Notes: generated by a model from the sequence alone, not told the origin. Shown: positions 45,799 through 54,813, counted from the stretch's first letter. The stretch: 64,000 nucleotides of DNA from Lentisalinibacter sp035655155 (GCA_035655155.1 DASRVH010000060.1:12239-76238); one strand, 5' to 3'. Made by a program: numbers and translations.

Positions 45799-47022
45799 GT
45801 GGAAAAGAACCCCGACAAAGGCTACGTGGCACTGCTCGGCTGGAGCCTGGGCGCCGTCGAGGCCGCCGACCGCTTCGACCGCCGCTATGTGGTCGTCGCG
45901 CCCGAGTGGGCCGAGGACTACTGCAAGAAGAACGACATCCCCTACATCCCCTGGAATTTCGAGCGGCTGAACGACCGCTCGCTGGAGATCGCCGAGCGCC
46001 TGAAGGAGGAAGGCGTGGACGTGGCCATCCCCCTGTTCGAGGAGACGGTGGAGTGGGCCGGTGCCATCAACTCGGTGCTGATGGGCAATCCCCGGCTGCA
46101 CGGCCAGGCCGTGCTGTTCCGCGACAAGGCGCTCATGAAACGCCGCGCCCAGCTGGGCGGCATCCGCGTGGGCATCTTCGAGGAGGCCCACGACAGGGAC
46201 GATGTGGTGCGGTTCCTGCGTCGGGTGAACCAGACCCTGCTGAAGCTGGACGGCGACCCCGACGACCCCATCCACCTGAAGGCCTTCGACAAGGCCGGCT
46301 GTCTCGGCCATCGCGTGATCCGCACGCCCGAGGAAGTCGACGCCATCCCGGATACCGAGTTCCCGCTGCTGATGGAGAGCCATCTGGACGGTTGGGAGTT
46401 TGCAGTGGAGGCGTGGGTGCACGACGGCAAGATCCGCTTCCTGAACATCTCCGAGTACGTGACGCTGGGGTATTCCGTGTTCGTGCCGGCCACACCCGAG
46501 CTCGAGAGCTGGCGCGCCGCCATCACCGAGCAGATCGAGAAGCTCATCAAGACCTTCGACATCAAGTTCGGCCAGATCCATCCGGAGTACTTCGTGACCA
46601 GCGACGGCACCATGTATTTCGGCGAGGTCGCCTACCGGCCGCCGGGCTTCAAGGCGTTCGAGCTGATCGAGCGGGCCTACGGCTTCAACGCCTACCAGGC
46701 CTCCATCCTCGTCTTCGACCCGAAGACCACCGAGGAGGAGATCCAGGCGTTCTTCCCCAAGCCGGTGGAGGACGCGAAGGGCTATGCCGGCTGTTTCGGC
46801 GTCTATCCGCGCCGCCGTGTGGTCAGCCAGCTGGAGATCCCCCGGGAGACCGAGGAGCATCCCTACTTCGACTATCACGAGCTGACAGCGCCGATGGAGG
46901 AGACCGTCACGAAGCGGACCGCCTTCGGTACGCACTGGGGGCTGGTGTTCTTCTTCGGCGACGACCCGCACAAGCTGCGGGATCTCCTGAAGCAACAGGA
47001 GGAGCTGGACTTCTACGTCTGA
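45799..47022 (+). CDS. ATP-grasp ligase of unknown substrate
   Basis: The 407-residue protein starts with a GTG (GGAGG five bases upstream). The ATP-grasp fold is visible: an N-terminal Rossmann-like part (YVALLGWSLGAVEAADRFDR), VLFRDKALMKRRAQLGGI before the ATP-grasp domain, LKAFDKAGCLGHRVI (ATP lysine and glycine loop), ESHLDGWEFAVEAWV and the metal-binding end FGQIHPEYFVTSDG plus MYFGEVAYRPPGF. Members join a carboxylate to an amine or thiol through an acyl phosphate. The substrate is unknown. It ends 9 bp from the convergent HDAC-family gene. Confidence 0.8.
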   Translation: MEKNPDKGYVALLGWSLGAVEAADRFDRRYVVVAPEWAEDYCKKNDIPYIPWNFERLNDRSLEIAERLKEEGVDVAIPLFEETVEWAGAINSVLMGNPRLHGQAVLFRDKALMKRRAQLGGIRVGIFEEAHDRDDVVRFLRRVNQTLLKLDGDPDDPIHLKAFDKAGCLGHRVIRTPEEVDAIPDTEFPLLMESHLDGWEFAVEAWVHDGKIRFLNISEYVTLGYSVFVPATPELESWRAAITEQIEKLIKTFDIKFGQIHPEYFVTSDGTMYFGEVAYRPPGFKAFELIERAYGFNAYQASILVFDPKTTEEEIQAFFPKPVEDAKGYAGCFGVYPRRRVVSQLEIPRETEEHPYFDYHELTAPMEETVTKRTAFGTHWGLVFFFGDDPHKLRDLLKQQEELDFYV

Positions 47023-47031
47023 GCGGCCTCG

Positions 47032-48156
47032 TCAGCGTCCGGCCGCCTGCCGGTGGAAGGCCGCGGCGGCGTCGACGGCGGCGATGCCGGGGTCCTCTGG
47101 CAGGATGTTCAGCGTCTCGGGCAGCAACCCGGCCAGGGCTGCAACGGTGGCGTGAGCGCTCGCGGCCAGCGCCTCGGCATTGTAGCCGCCTTCCAGGCAC
47201 AGGATCAGACGTCCTCCCGCGTGCCGGTCGGCGATGCCGCAGAGCCCGGCCGTGATTGCGGCGAAGCCGTCCTCGTCCATCGCGAAGGTCTGATCGTGCC
47301 AGTGCGCGTCGAAGCCGGCCGAGACCAGCACCAGGTCCGGGCGGAAGATCTCGGCTGCCGGCACGATGATCGTCTCCATCGCCCTCAGCATCGCGGCGTT
47401 GCCGCTCCCGGGCGGCAGCGGGATGTTGATGGTGGCGGCCCGGCCGGCTCCCTCTCCGGTCTCCTCGAGGGCGCCGGTCCCGGGGTAGAACGGTGCCGCG
47501 CAGTGGGTATCGACGAACAGGACGTCGCCTTCCGGATAGAAGATGTCCTGGGTGCCGTTGCCGTGGTGCAGGTCCCAGTCGAATATCAGGATGCGCTCCA
47601 TCCCCAGCGCGCGGGCATGGGCGGCGGCGACGGCGACGTTGTTGTAGAGACAGAACCCCATGGCGCGGCCCGCGCTCGCGTGATGGCCCGGCGGCCGCGT
47701 GATGCAGAACGCGCGCTTCGCCTCGTCCCGGGCCACACATTCGACGGCGGTGATGCCCGCGCCGGCGGCCAGCTTGGCCGCCATGACGCTGCCCGGCGAG
47801 ACGGCGGTGGTGTCCCGGTCCAGCCAGCAGGCGCGGCCGATCAGACTCTCGATGAACGCGACGTATTCGGGGGTGTGCACGCGTTCGAGTTCCGGCGGCT
47901 CCGCGGGCTCGGTGGCCAGCCAGCGGGTGCCGGGGACGGGCTGCTCGCCGAGCCGCCCGGCGACGGCGGTGATCCGTTGCGGGCGCTCCGGATGCACGTA
48001 GCCCTCGTCGAAGTCCTTGTCCGGGTACTGCGCGGCGAGCAGCGCCTTGACGGAGCTCGTCCAGTCCGGGCGTTCCGGATCCCAGCCGGTGGGGTCGTGC
48101 GCGAGCATCCGCTCGTCGTGGACGAGCAGTACGTCCCCGGCGTCAGCCGTGGCCAC
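47032..48156 (-). CDS. HDAC-family (class II-like) deacetylase / amidohydrolase
   Basis: The 374-residue protein has the complete HDAC active site: H158-H159 in RPPGHHAS, zinc ligands D195 and H197 in IFDWDLHHGNG, D283 in SAGFDAHWHD and Y325 in LEGGYN. Bacterial members remove acetyl groups from polyamines, other small amides or proteins. The GTG start at 48156 lies inside the end of the 670-residue gene (14-bp overlap), so the two are made together. Nearby acetylated substrates include the ectoine precursor N-acetyl-diaminobutyrate, but a link is speculation. Confidence 0.9.
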   Translation of the reverse strand: MATADAGDVLLVHDERMLAHDPTGWDPERPDWTSSVKALLAAQYPDKDFDEGYVHPERPQRITAVAGRLGEQPVPGTRWLATEPAEPPELERVHTPEYVAFIESLIGRACWLDRDTTAVSPGSVMAAKLAAGAGITAVECVARDEAKRAFCITRPPGHHASAGRAMGFCLYNNVAVAAAHARALGMERILIFDWDLHHGNGTQDIFYPEGDVLFVDTHCAAPFYPGTGALEETGEGAGRAATINIPLPPGSGNAAMLRAMETIIVPAAEIFRPDLVLVSAGFDAHWHDQTFAMDEDGFAAITAGLCGIADRHAGGRLILCLEGGYNAEALAASAHATVAALAGLLPETLNILPEDPGIAAVDAAAAFHRQAAGR

Positions 48157-50155
48157 GGCTGACCCAGTTCCGCTCCGCGGCCCAGCTCCCGGCGATGCCG
48201 TCCAGTATCGCCGCCACCGTCGGCGCCGGCACGCTTGCCGCGTCGCCGAGTTCGCTGCGCTTGTAGTGAAAGACGTAGAGGCGCATCAGGAACTGCTCGA
48301 AGGGCAGTGACGACTCGCCCTCCGATTCGCCGTTGTTGGACGTGGACGTCACGATGCCGTGGCCCCAGTTCTGGCCCTTGTCCCGGTTCGGGTTGAAGAA
48401 GTAGACGCGCCAGGCGCCCGCGGGATCCCTCGCCACCCGCTGGATGGACACGGCGTGCCAGCCCACGAACTCGCCGCTGGCGCTCACCGAGACCACGCCG
48501 CAGGGCTGCGCGTACACCAGATCCCTGCCGCCGTTGTACTCGGGGTGGTAGGCGGCGTGGAAGCGGCGGACGAAGCCCTCGGCATCCTGGATGGCCTCGG
48601 TCGCGGGGTCCACCAGCGAGGCGAAGCCGCGGTAGACCCACCAGCCGTGGAACTCCGGGTTGACCCACTTGTGTCCGTCGCCCTGCCGGCCGATCGTGCG
48701 CCGGCTCATCTCCATGTAGATGCGGTCGAGATGCGGCGTCAGCACCAGCGAGACGGCGTCGAGCTCCGTGTGCAGCTCGCCGGCCAGGCCGGCGGGCAGG
48801 TCGGCGGAGCGGATGGTGTCGCCCTCGAAGTGCATGACCACCTCGTTCTCGCCGGCGGCGCGGGCGATGAGCTCCAGCAGATAGCCCACGTCGTTCAGCG
48901 ACCACAGGCTGATCGCCCTGGCGGCCTGGCAGGTGGGGTTGTGGCCCTGGTCAACGCCCCGCGGCTGGCCGATGACGCTCAGCGTTGCCGCGAGCAGGAG
49001 CGCGTTCGCGGGCGGGGGGGTGTCCAACTGGCTCGCGGTGCGCAGGAGCTCGGCCACTTCCGAATCGATCGTGAGCACGAGCAGGTGCTGCAGCCCCGGC
49101 GCCACGGGCTGGAAGAACAGGATGCCCCGATTCAGCAGCCGTGACAGCCCGTAGATGCACCGCGCCGTATCCGGCAACACGGCGTGGTCGATGACGAGGT
49201 TGATGAGCTGCCGGTACTCGGCGAGACTGGTCCGGCCGATGCGGTTCAGCGCCAGGGCGTCAGCGAGCAGATCGTCGCCGTTGCCTGCCAGGTGTCGCAG
49301 CAGCACCGCATGATGCCGGCTCACGAGACCGGTGCGGTTCATCCGTTCCCCGAAGACGCCCGCCTCGGCCGCCAGCGACCCCTGGTCCAGGCCGGCGAGG
49401 GCGCCGGCGTAGGCCTCCGGATCGGGATGCCGCCGGGCGAGTTCCGAGGGACCCCGCAGCGCCTCGATCAGCCAGCGGGTGAAACGGATCGACGGAGATT
49501 CCTCCGCTGCCGCCCGCTCCGGCAGGACGTGCTCCGCGGTGCGCAGCATCTCCTCGGCGCGCTGCGCCATGATCGGGCGCTGCAGGAGTACCCGCTCGCA
49601 TTCGGCCACCAGCGCATCCAGTATGCCGTCCATGCCGAGGCGATCGAGCAGGAATCGGTAGAAGCGCTGCAGCCGTTCCGTCATCAGCCCGTCCTCGCGG
49701 GTGAACTCCGTCGCCTCCGGGAACGGGAAGTCCAGATTGCGGGCCAGCACGTCTTCCAGAAACGCACGCGCCTGCGCCGGGCCGAGGACGGGGTGCGCCA
49801 CGCGGCCGGAGGCGATGGCGAGAAAGCGCAGTTCGCTGAGACACTCGAGCGTCGGGAAATTGCCGCCGGCCATCAGCGTGTCGCGTACGAGGGCCGGCTC
49901 GAGCTTGTCCGGCTCGTCCCAGTCGCCGCCCAGAAACAACCCCGCGCTGTCGAAGCGCGGCGCGAAGCCGTACAGCGCCTCGATGCCCTCGGTCGTGTTC
50001 AGGAGTTTCCGCGCGATGGACAGCAGACGCTGCTGGTGCATTGCCTTGCCGAAGGGGCGGGCCTGCTCGAGTTTTTCCAGCGTCCGCTCGAATTCCTCCG
50101 CCGCCGGAGCATAGAGCGCCGGATCGGCCGGAGTCTGTGGCGAGGATGTACTCAA
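48143..50155 (-). CDS. Large protein with papain-like Gln/Cys/His/Asn pattern
   Basis: I recognise no named family for this 670-residue protein. Residues 1-380 are helical and acidic without clear domains or signal peptide, so it is probably cytoplasmic. From 395 a pattern like papain/calpain peptidases appears: Q403 and C409 in DQGHNPTCQAARAIS (Gln-Cys spacing six, as in papain), H567 in FVGWHAVSIQ and N588 in VYFFNPNRDKGQNWG. Such a site would act as a cysteine peptidase, deamidase or transglutaminase. The stop overlaps the start of the HDAC-family gene by 14 bp. The active-site reading is inference from spacing and context, not from an alignment. Confidence 0.7.
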   Translation of the reverse strand: MSTSSPQTPADPALYAPAAEEFERTLEKLEQARPFGKAMHQQRLLSIARKLLNTTEGIEALYGFAPRFDSAGLFLGGDWDEPDKLEPALVRDTLMAGGNFPTLECLSELRFLAIASGRVAHPVLGPAQARAFLEDVLARNLDFPFPEATEFTREDGLMTERLQRFYRFLLDRLGMDGILDALVAECERVLLQRPIMAQRAEEMLRTAEHVLPERAAAEESPSIRFTRWLIEALRGPSELARRHPDPEAYAGALAGLDQGSLAAEAGVFGERMNRTGLVSRHHAVLLRHLAGNGDDLLADALALNRIGRTSLAEYRQLINLVIDHAVLPDTARCIYGLSRLLNRGILFFQPVAPGLQHLLVLTIDSEVAELLRTASQLDTPPPANALLLAATLSVIGQPRGVDQGHNPTCQAARAISLWSLNDVGYLLELIARAAGENEVVMHFEGDTIRSADLPAGLAGELHTELDAVSLVLTPHLDRIYMEMSRRTIGRQGDGHKWVNPEFHGWWVYRGFASLVDPATEAIQDAEGFVRRFHAAYHPEYNGGRDLVYAQPCGVVSVSASGEFVGWHAVSIQRVARDPAGAWRVYFFNPNRDKGQNWGHGIVTSTSNNGESEGESSLPFEQFLMRLYVFHYKRSELGDAASVPAPTVAAILDGIAGSWAAERNWVSRGHG

Positions 50156-50295
50156 ATTGTGTTCAGCCCTTTCGATTTCCAGGAGCAGACCCTAACATGC
50201 GGGACGAAAACCGGCGCTGTGCCCCCGGCCTCCGGCAGCCGAGGGCGGCCGGCCATTTCCCGTCAGTGCCCCGTCAATGCCCAAGGAGCGAATCG

Positions 50296-51054
50296 ATGCG
50301 CTTGCCCGGCTTCATACCCGAAGAACTCCGCCAGCTGGCCCGTTTCGTGCCTACGACGGGCTGGGACGCCATCGAATGGCGGCCCATGCTCTCCGCCATG
50401 CGGCAGGTGAGCTGGCAATTCATGACCGGGCGGGGTGTGCGCAAGCTCCGCCGCGCCACCGCCGAGACGGTCTCCGCGGTCACCCTGTCGGACGGCCTCT
50501 ACGACGCCGAGCCCCTCCAGGACGTGCAGGATCCGGACCGGTTGCAGGCGCTGGGTGACGACATCCTGCACCTGTACTTCGGGCAGTGGCTGGTGGACGA
50601 CGGCCTGTTCCTGGATCTGCGTCCGGCGCGTTTCGGCGTCAGTGGCGACGAGTTGCTGTACGAGCCCAATGGCCTGTGGATACGGCTGCGGAGCGAGTTC
50701 CGTGAGGGCATGGTCGCGCTGTACCGCTCCTTCTACAGCGACGACGATTCCGCCTTCGAAGACGCGCTCCGGCAGATGGGCATGCTGAAGCCGGGGCTGT
50801 CGCAATCCGCGGAATCCGAGCTGAAGGAGCTGCTGCACGCCCACTTCGGAGTCGACCAGAGCGCGCAGGTCTTCCGCATCGACGACTTCAAGGAGTCCTT
50901 CGACGAGTTGTTCGCGTTCTTCATCGCCAACGACTACAAGCTGCACAGCGACTTCGTCTTCGTGGGCTTCTACCTGATCACGCTCTATCTCACGCTGGAG
51001 CAGGGCGGCCAGCCCCACGATACCCAGCGCATCTGCTCCGACGTGATGCTGTAG
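50296..51054 (+). CDS. Conserved-looking protein of unknown function
   Basis: The 252-residue protein starts at the ATG at 50296 with AAGGAG seven bases upstream; earlier in-frame starts run into the divergent gene's leader. It is mostly helical and soluble, with many aromatic residues: FIPEELRQLARFVPTTGWDA, HLYFGQWLVDDGLFLDLRPA and SDFVFVGFYLITLYLTLEQG. There is no signal peptide and no known motif. It is divergent from the papain-like/HDAC pair across 140 bp, a layout that often marks a shared regulon. Confidence 0.65.
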   Translation: MRLPGFIPEELRQLARFVPTTGWDAIEWRPMLSAMRQVSWQFMTGRGVRKLRRATAETVSAVTLSDGLYDAEPLQDVQDPDRLQALGDDILHLYFGQWLVDDGLFLDLRPARFGVSGDELLYEPNGLWIRLRSEFREGMVALYRSFYSDDDSAFEDALRQMGMLKPGLSQSAESELKELLHAHFGVDQSAQVFRIDDFKESFDELFAFFIANDYKLHSDFVFVGFYLITLYLTLEQGGQPHDTQRICSDVML

Positions 51055-51130
51055 TCGGCGCGGCGGGGGCGGCCCTGCCGGCCCTCGTCGAGCCCCCCTG
51101 TCGTCAGTCGCCGGCGGCTTCCCACCGCCG

Positions 51131-52666
51131 TCAGTCGCCGGCCGCCTCGCCTGCCGGCGCGTCCCGGGCGACGTGCAGCGGCGGCGGCGTGCCCTCCTTC
51201 GGCTCGCCGAAGTACAGCGTGGTGTGCGGGAACGGAATCTCGATATTGCGCTCGTCGAAGCGCTTCTTCATGCGCCGGTTGAACTCCCGGCCGATGGCCC
51301 ACTGGCGGATCGGCTTCGTCTTCATGCGTGCCTTGATGATCACGGCGCTGTCGGCGAACTGGTCCACGCCCAGAATCTCCAGCGGCTCCATGATGTCCGG
51401 GCCGTATTGCTCATCCTGCTGCATCTCGTCGCTGAGCTCCCTCAGCACCCCGCAGACCTCGTCCGTGTCCTCCCGGTAGGCCACGCCGATCTCGAACAGG
51501 TAGTAGGAGAACTCCTTGGTGAAGTTCTTGATGGTGGTCACGTCGCTGTAGGGCACGAGGTGCACGTTGCCGGCGAGATCGCGCAGCTGGATGACACGGA
51601 TGCGCATCTCCTCCACCACGCCGGCATGCCCCGCCACCTCGACCACGTCGCCCACGGTGGCGCCGTCCTCCAGCAGGATGGTCACGCCGGTGATCAGATC
51701 CTTGACCAGCGTCTGGGCGCCGAAACCGATGGCGAGACCGAGGATGCCCGCGCCCGCCAGCAGCGGGCCGATGTTCACGCCCAGTTCGGAGAGCAGGAGC
51801 AGGGCAGCCAGCACGCCGATGGCGGCCTGCAGCACGCTGCGCAGCAGCGGCACGAGAGTGTCCAGCCTGCGCGCGGAGCGCTCCCGGTCGAGGCTGCGGG
51901 TGGCCACACGCAGCAGCCGCTGGATTACCAAGTCGGCGGCATTCCAGAGCAAGACGGTGACCATCAGGATCAGCCCGACGGCGATCACGGTCTCGGCGAG
52001 CCGCGAGCCGATGTCGGTGGCCAGCAACCCGCCGATGCCGGCGCCCCAGGTCTCCGCGATCAGGATCACCGCAGCCACCCCGATGATCAGCGTCAGGAGG
52101 CGGCTGATGGTGGGGGGCAGCTCGACTCGCTCGCCTTCGACGGCTTCCGGCCGGTTCTCGTCGCCGGCCCGTTCCGTGTCCGCTTCCTCGCCGGTTGCCG
52201 ACGACGATCCGGCTTCCTCGCCGCCGGGCCGTCGGGCGGGGCGGGGGCCGGTAAGTCTGGCGTAGAGCTTGCGCATGAGCACGAGGAGCAGCCAGCGCAG
52301 CAGAAATGCACCGATCAGGATGGCGGCGCTCACAGTGCCGGCGATCAGCGCGCGACGGGGCTCGATGGCCAGCACCCGGTCCCGGACGTCGGTGAAGATT
52401 TCGCCCGCGAGGTCGACGACGCTCGTGGGTTCGGTGGGCGGACCTTCCGACTGCTGCTTCTGTGCCTCGAGCAGGACTTTCAGCTGGCCGATGAGTTCTT
52501 CCCGCGCCTGCGGGTCCTCCAGGGTCCGGACCAGCTCCTCGATGTCCTCGGTGCCGGCCGAGGCCTCGTCCACTGCGCTCTCCGTGGCCGGCGGCGACTG
52601 CGCCGCGGCTGCGGCGCCGGCAAGGATGCACCAGGCGGTGACGAGTACGGGCAGGATTCGGGACAT
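51131..52666 (-). CDS. MscS-family channel with periplasmic N-terminal domain
   Basis: The 511-residue protein has a signal peptide (MSRILPVLVTAWCILAGAAAAA), an acidic, helical periplasmic part and an anchor helix near 100. A charged linker and three MscS-type membrane helices follow. The last is the pore helix: LLAGAGILGLAIGFGAQTLV, then KDLITGVTILLEDGATVGDV into the beta domain and PYSDVTTIKNFTKEFSYYLF. This resembles YbiO-type large MscS proteins. The ATG at 52666 follows GGAGAG; the long open frame upstream of it is chance. A second MscS-type gene (41.9 kb) is of a different subfamily. Confidence 0.88.
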   Translation of the reverse strand: MSRILPVLVTAWCILAGAAAAAQSPPATESAVDEASAGTEDIEELVRTLEDPQAREELIGQLKVLLEAQKQQSEGPPTEPTSVVDLAGEIFTDVRDRVLAIEPRRALIAGTVSAAILIGAFLLRWLLLVLMRKLYARLTGPRPARRPGGEEAGSSSATGEEADTERAGDENRPEAVEGERVELPPTISRLLTLIIGVAAVILIAETWGAGIGGLLATDIGSRLAETVIAVGLILMVTVLLWNAADLVIQRLLRVATRSLDRERSARRLDTLVPLLRSVLQAAIGVLAALLLLSELGVNIGPLLAGAGILGLAIGFGAQTLVKDLITGVTILLEDGATVGDVVEVAGHAGVVEEMRIRVIQLRDLAGNVHLVPYSDVTTIKNFTKEFSYYLFEIGVAYREDTDEVCGVLRELSDEMQQDEQYGPDIMEPLEILGVDQFADSAVIIKARMKTKPIRQWAIGREFNRRMKKRFDERNIEIPFPHTTLYFGEPKEGTPPPLHVARDAPAGEAAGD

Positions 52667-53106
52667 GCGCTCTCTCCGGTGGCCGGTGCCCACCCATAGC
52701 CGGAGACCGGGGACCGTGTCAAACGGCGTCCCCGCGCTGCCTGGTATACAAAGCCGTGTATGAGTAACCATGAATATGCAGTAATACTGATTTAGGAGAA
52801 GTAACTGGTATACCAAGACAAAAGAAAACAAAATACTATTAAAGAAAGATTCAGTAGGATATCTACCTACTCTATCCGTGCCGTTAACGTATATATTTCC
52901 TTGCCGCAATGCACAACACTCTCCCCTGAAGAAACCGGGATCCGATCGATGCGGGGGCGGCCGATGACAGCCTCGATTCTCGACAGTGCGGCTCGTCCAC
53001 ATTGCCCGCCGCCGCGGCGCTCGGCACCGGTTCTTCGCGAGGAGGGTCCGGCTGCTTCGCGCCGATTCAGCCACCCGGGTAATTATCCGACCAGGAGGCA
53101 CAGAGG
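52667..53106. other. 440-bp gap with AT-rich island; no gene seen
   Basis: Between the divergent MscS and octaheme cytochrome genes. From about 52740 to 52910 the sequence is clearly richer in A+T than the rest of the window. GGTATAC occurs twice (52742 and 52807), the second as the palindrome GGTATACC. An 11-codon ATG frame here has no support. The last 190 bp are G+C-rich again and hold AGGAGG before the cytochrome start. Confidence 0.6.
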
Positions 53107-54738
53107 ATGAACGCAACGCACGGGAAAACCCGGCTATTCGCCGTTCTCTCCATGTTCATGCTGGCGTTCGCGATGGCGGGCTGCGAGGGCGACGACGGAG
53201 CGCCCGGAGCCGACGGCGCGGACGGCGCTGACGGAGCCGACGGCATCAGCTGCTGGGATCTCAACGAGAACGGCCAGGCCGATCCGGAAGAGGATCTCAA
53301 CGGTGACGGCGTGGTGGATGCCACCGACTGCAACGCGCTGGCGAGCGACGCCTATGCGCCGGTGCAGCTGCACAAGGGCTACTTCACCGAGAACCCCTAC
53401 GAGGGCACGGAGTCCTGCCTGAACTGCCACGGCACCATCGGCGACGACATGATCGAGAGCGCCCACTTCAAGTGGGAAGGCCTCGCCACGAATCTCGTCG
53501 GCTTCGAATCGGAGATCCACGGCAAGAACGACATCATCAACAACTTCTGTGTGGCCGTTCCCAGCAACGAGGGCCGCTGCACGCAGTGTCATACGGGCTA
53601 CGGCTACGCAGACAATACCTACGACTTCGGCAATCCCGAGAACGTGGACTGCCTGGTCTGCCACGACCAGACCGGCACCTACTCCAAGGCGCCGACCACG
53701 GCGGGCCTTCCGGCGGACGGGGTCGACCTGAACCTGGTCGCGCAGAGCGTCGCCGAGAACGGCGGCGTGCCGACCATCGAAGGCTGCATCGACTGCCATG
53801 CGGGCGCCGGCGGCGGCGACAACGTGAAGCACGGTGACCTCTCGCTCTCGCTGGCGAATACCACCCGCGAGTACGACGTGCACATGGGTACCGACGGCGC
53901 CGACTTCGAGTGCACCGCGTGCCACACCGTGAAGAAGAACATCGACGGCGAGGCCATCGACCACGGGATCGGCGGCATGCCCTACCACTCCGTGGACGAG
54001 GGCACCCTGAAGAGCTGCACGGACTGCCACGGCGACCGCTTCAACATCCACGTGGGCACGGACGTGCAGCGTATCGTGGAAACCCACACCACGCTCGCCT
54101 GTCAGGTCTGCCACATCCCCACCTTCGCCCGTAACCAGTCGACCAAGACCGAGTGGTACTGGGAAGACGCCGGCCAGGACGTCGACCCCATTCCGATCGA
54201 TCCGGCGACGGGCCGTGCGACCTACGACAAGAAGAAAGGCACTTTTGTCTGGGCCAACAACGTCAGGCCGACGCTGCGCTACTACGACGGCAAGTGGAGC
54301 AAGGTGCTGATCAACGAGAACGACCGCTACACCTCGCTGCCGGCGGTGCTGGCCGAGCCGGTCGCCGACCACACCACCCAGGGCGCGATGATCTATCCGT
54401 TCAAGAAGATGATCGCCAACCAGCCCGCGGATGCGAACAACAACACCATCCTGGTGCCGCATCTGTTCGGCCCGAACGGCGGCCCGAACGCCTTCTGGAA
54501 GGCGTACGACTGGAACCTGGCCCTGGCGGAAGGTGCCGGTTACGCCGGACAGACCTACACGGGCGACTACGAGTTCGTCGACACCATCATGTATCTGACG
54601 GTGAACCACGAGATCGCCCCCGGCGAAGCCTCACTGGGCTACGACGGCAATTGCGTGGACTGCCACGGCGGCAACAAGTACGACTGGACGGAACTCGGCT
54701 GGACCGCCGACCCGGTCGAAGGCGGAACCCGCCCGTAG
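53107..54738 (+). CDS. Octaheme c-type cytochrome lipoprotein (tetrathionate reductase family-like)
   Basis: The 543-residue protein is a lipoprotein (C26 after FAMAG) with eight C-x-x-C-H haem sites: C104, C158, C182, C227, C269, C304, C332 and one near 515. RCTQCHTGYGYADNTYDFGN and NVDCLVCHDQTGTYSKAP match the octaheme tetrathionate reductase pattern; ACQVCHIPTFARNQSTKTEW is also typical. Shewanella Otr has a lysine-ligated haem (C-x-x-C-K); here all eight are C-x-x-C-H. A collagen-like repeat (G-A-D)n lies right after the anchor and an EF-hand-like DLNENGQADPEEDLNGDG before the first haem. It should carry electrons at the outer membrane or periplasm; the acceptor is unproven. Confidence 0.85.
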   Translation: MNATHGKTRLFAVLSMFMLAFAMAGCEGDDGAPGADGADGADGADGISCWDLNENGQADPEEDLNGDGVVDATDCNALASDAYAPVQLHKGYFTENPYEGTESCLNCHGTIGDDMIESAHFKWEGLATNLVGFESEIHGKNDIINNFCVAVPSNEGRCTQCHTGYGYADNTYDFGNPENVDCLVCHDQTGTYSKAPTTAGLPADGVDLNLVAQSVAENGGVPTIEGCIDCHAGAGGGDNVKHGDLSLSLANTTREYDVHMGTDGADFECTACHTVKKNIDGEAIDHGIGGMPYHSVDEGTLKSCTDCHGDRFNIHVGTDVQRIVETHTTLACQVCHIPTFARNQSTKTEWYWEDAGQDVDPIPIDPATGRATYDKKKGTFVWANNVRPTLRYYDGKWSKVLINENDRYTSLPAVLAEPVADHTTQGAMIYPFKKMIANQPADANNNTILVPHLFGPNGGPNAFWKAYDWNLALAEGAGYAGQTYTGDYEFVDTIMYLTVNHEIAPGEASLGYDGNCVDCHGGNKYDWTELGWTADPVEGGTRP

Positions 54739-54740
54739 GA

Positions 54741-54775
54741 GGTGCCGGACCGAACTTTCGGAACTTTTACAACTT
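54741..54775 (+). repeat. Interspersed element, copy A
   Basis: Head GGTGCCGGACCGAAC followed by AACTT units spaced 9 bp (AACTTTCGG, AACTTTTAC, AACTT). It starts 3 bp after the octaheme cytochrome stop codon. No inverted partner copy follows nearby. Confidence 0.85.
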
Positions 54776-54813
54776 ATGACGTACAGCCGGGACACTCCCC
54801 CGCCCCGGCACCC

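Noticed and set aside
52760..52795. 11-codon ORF in the AT-rich island (MSNHEYAVILI)
   Set aside because: Very short, no ribosome-binding site upstream, no neighbours to couple with; likely chance in AT-rich sequence.
51131..53116. Extended 661-codon start for the large MscS protein
   Set aside because: The extra 150 codons cross the AT-rich gap and encode no signal peptide; the ATG at 52666 has GGAGAG and an ideal signal peptide.
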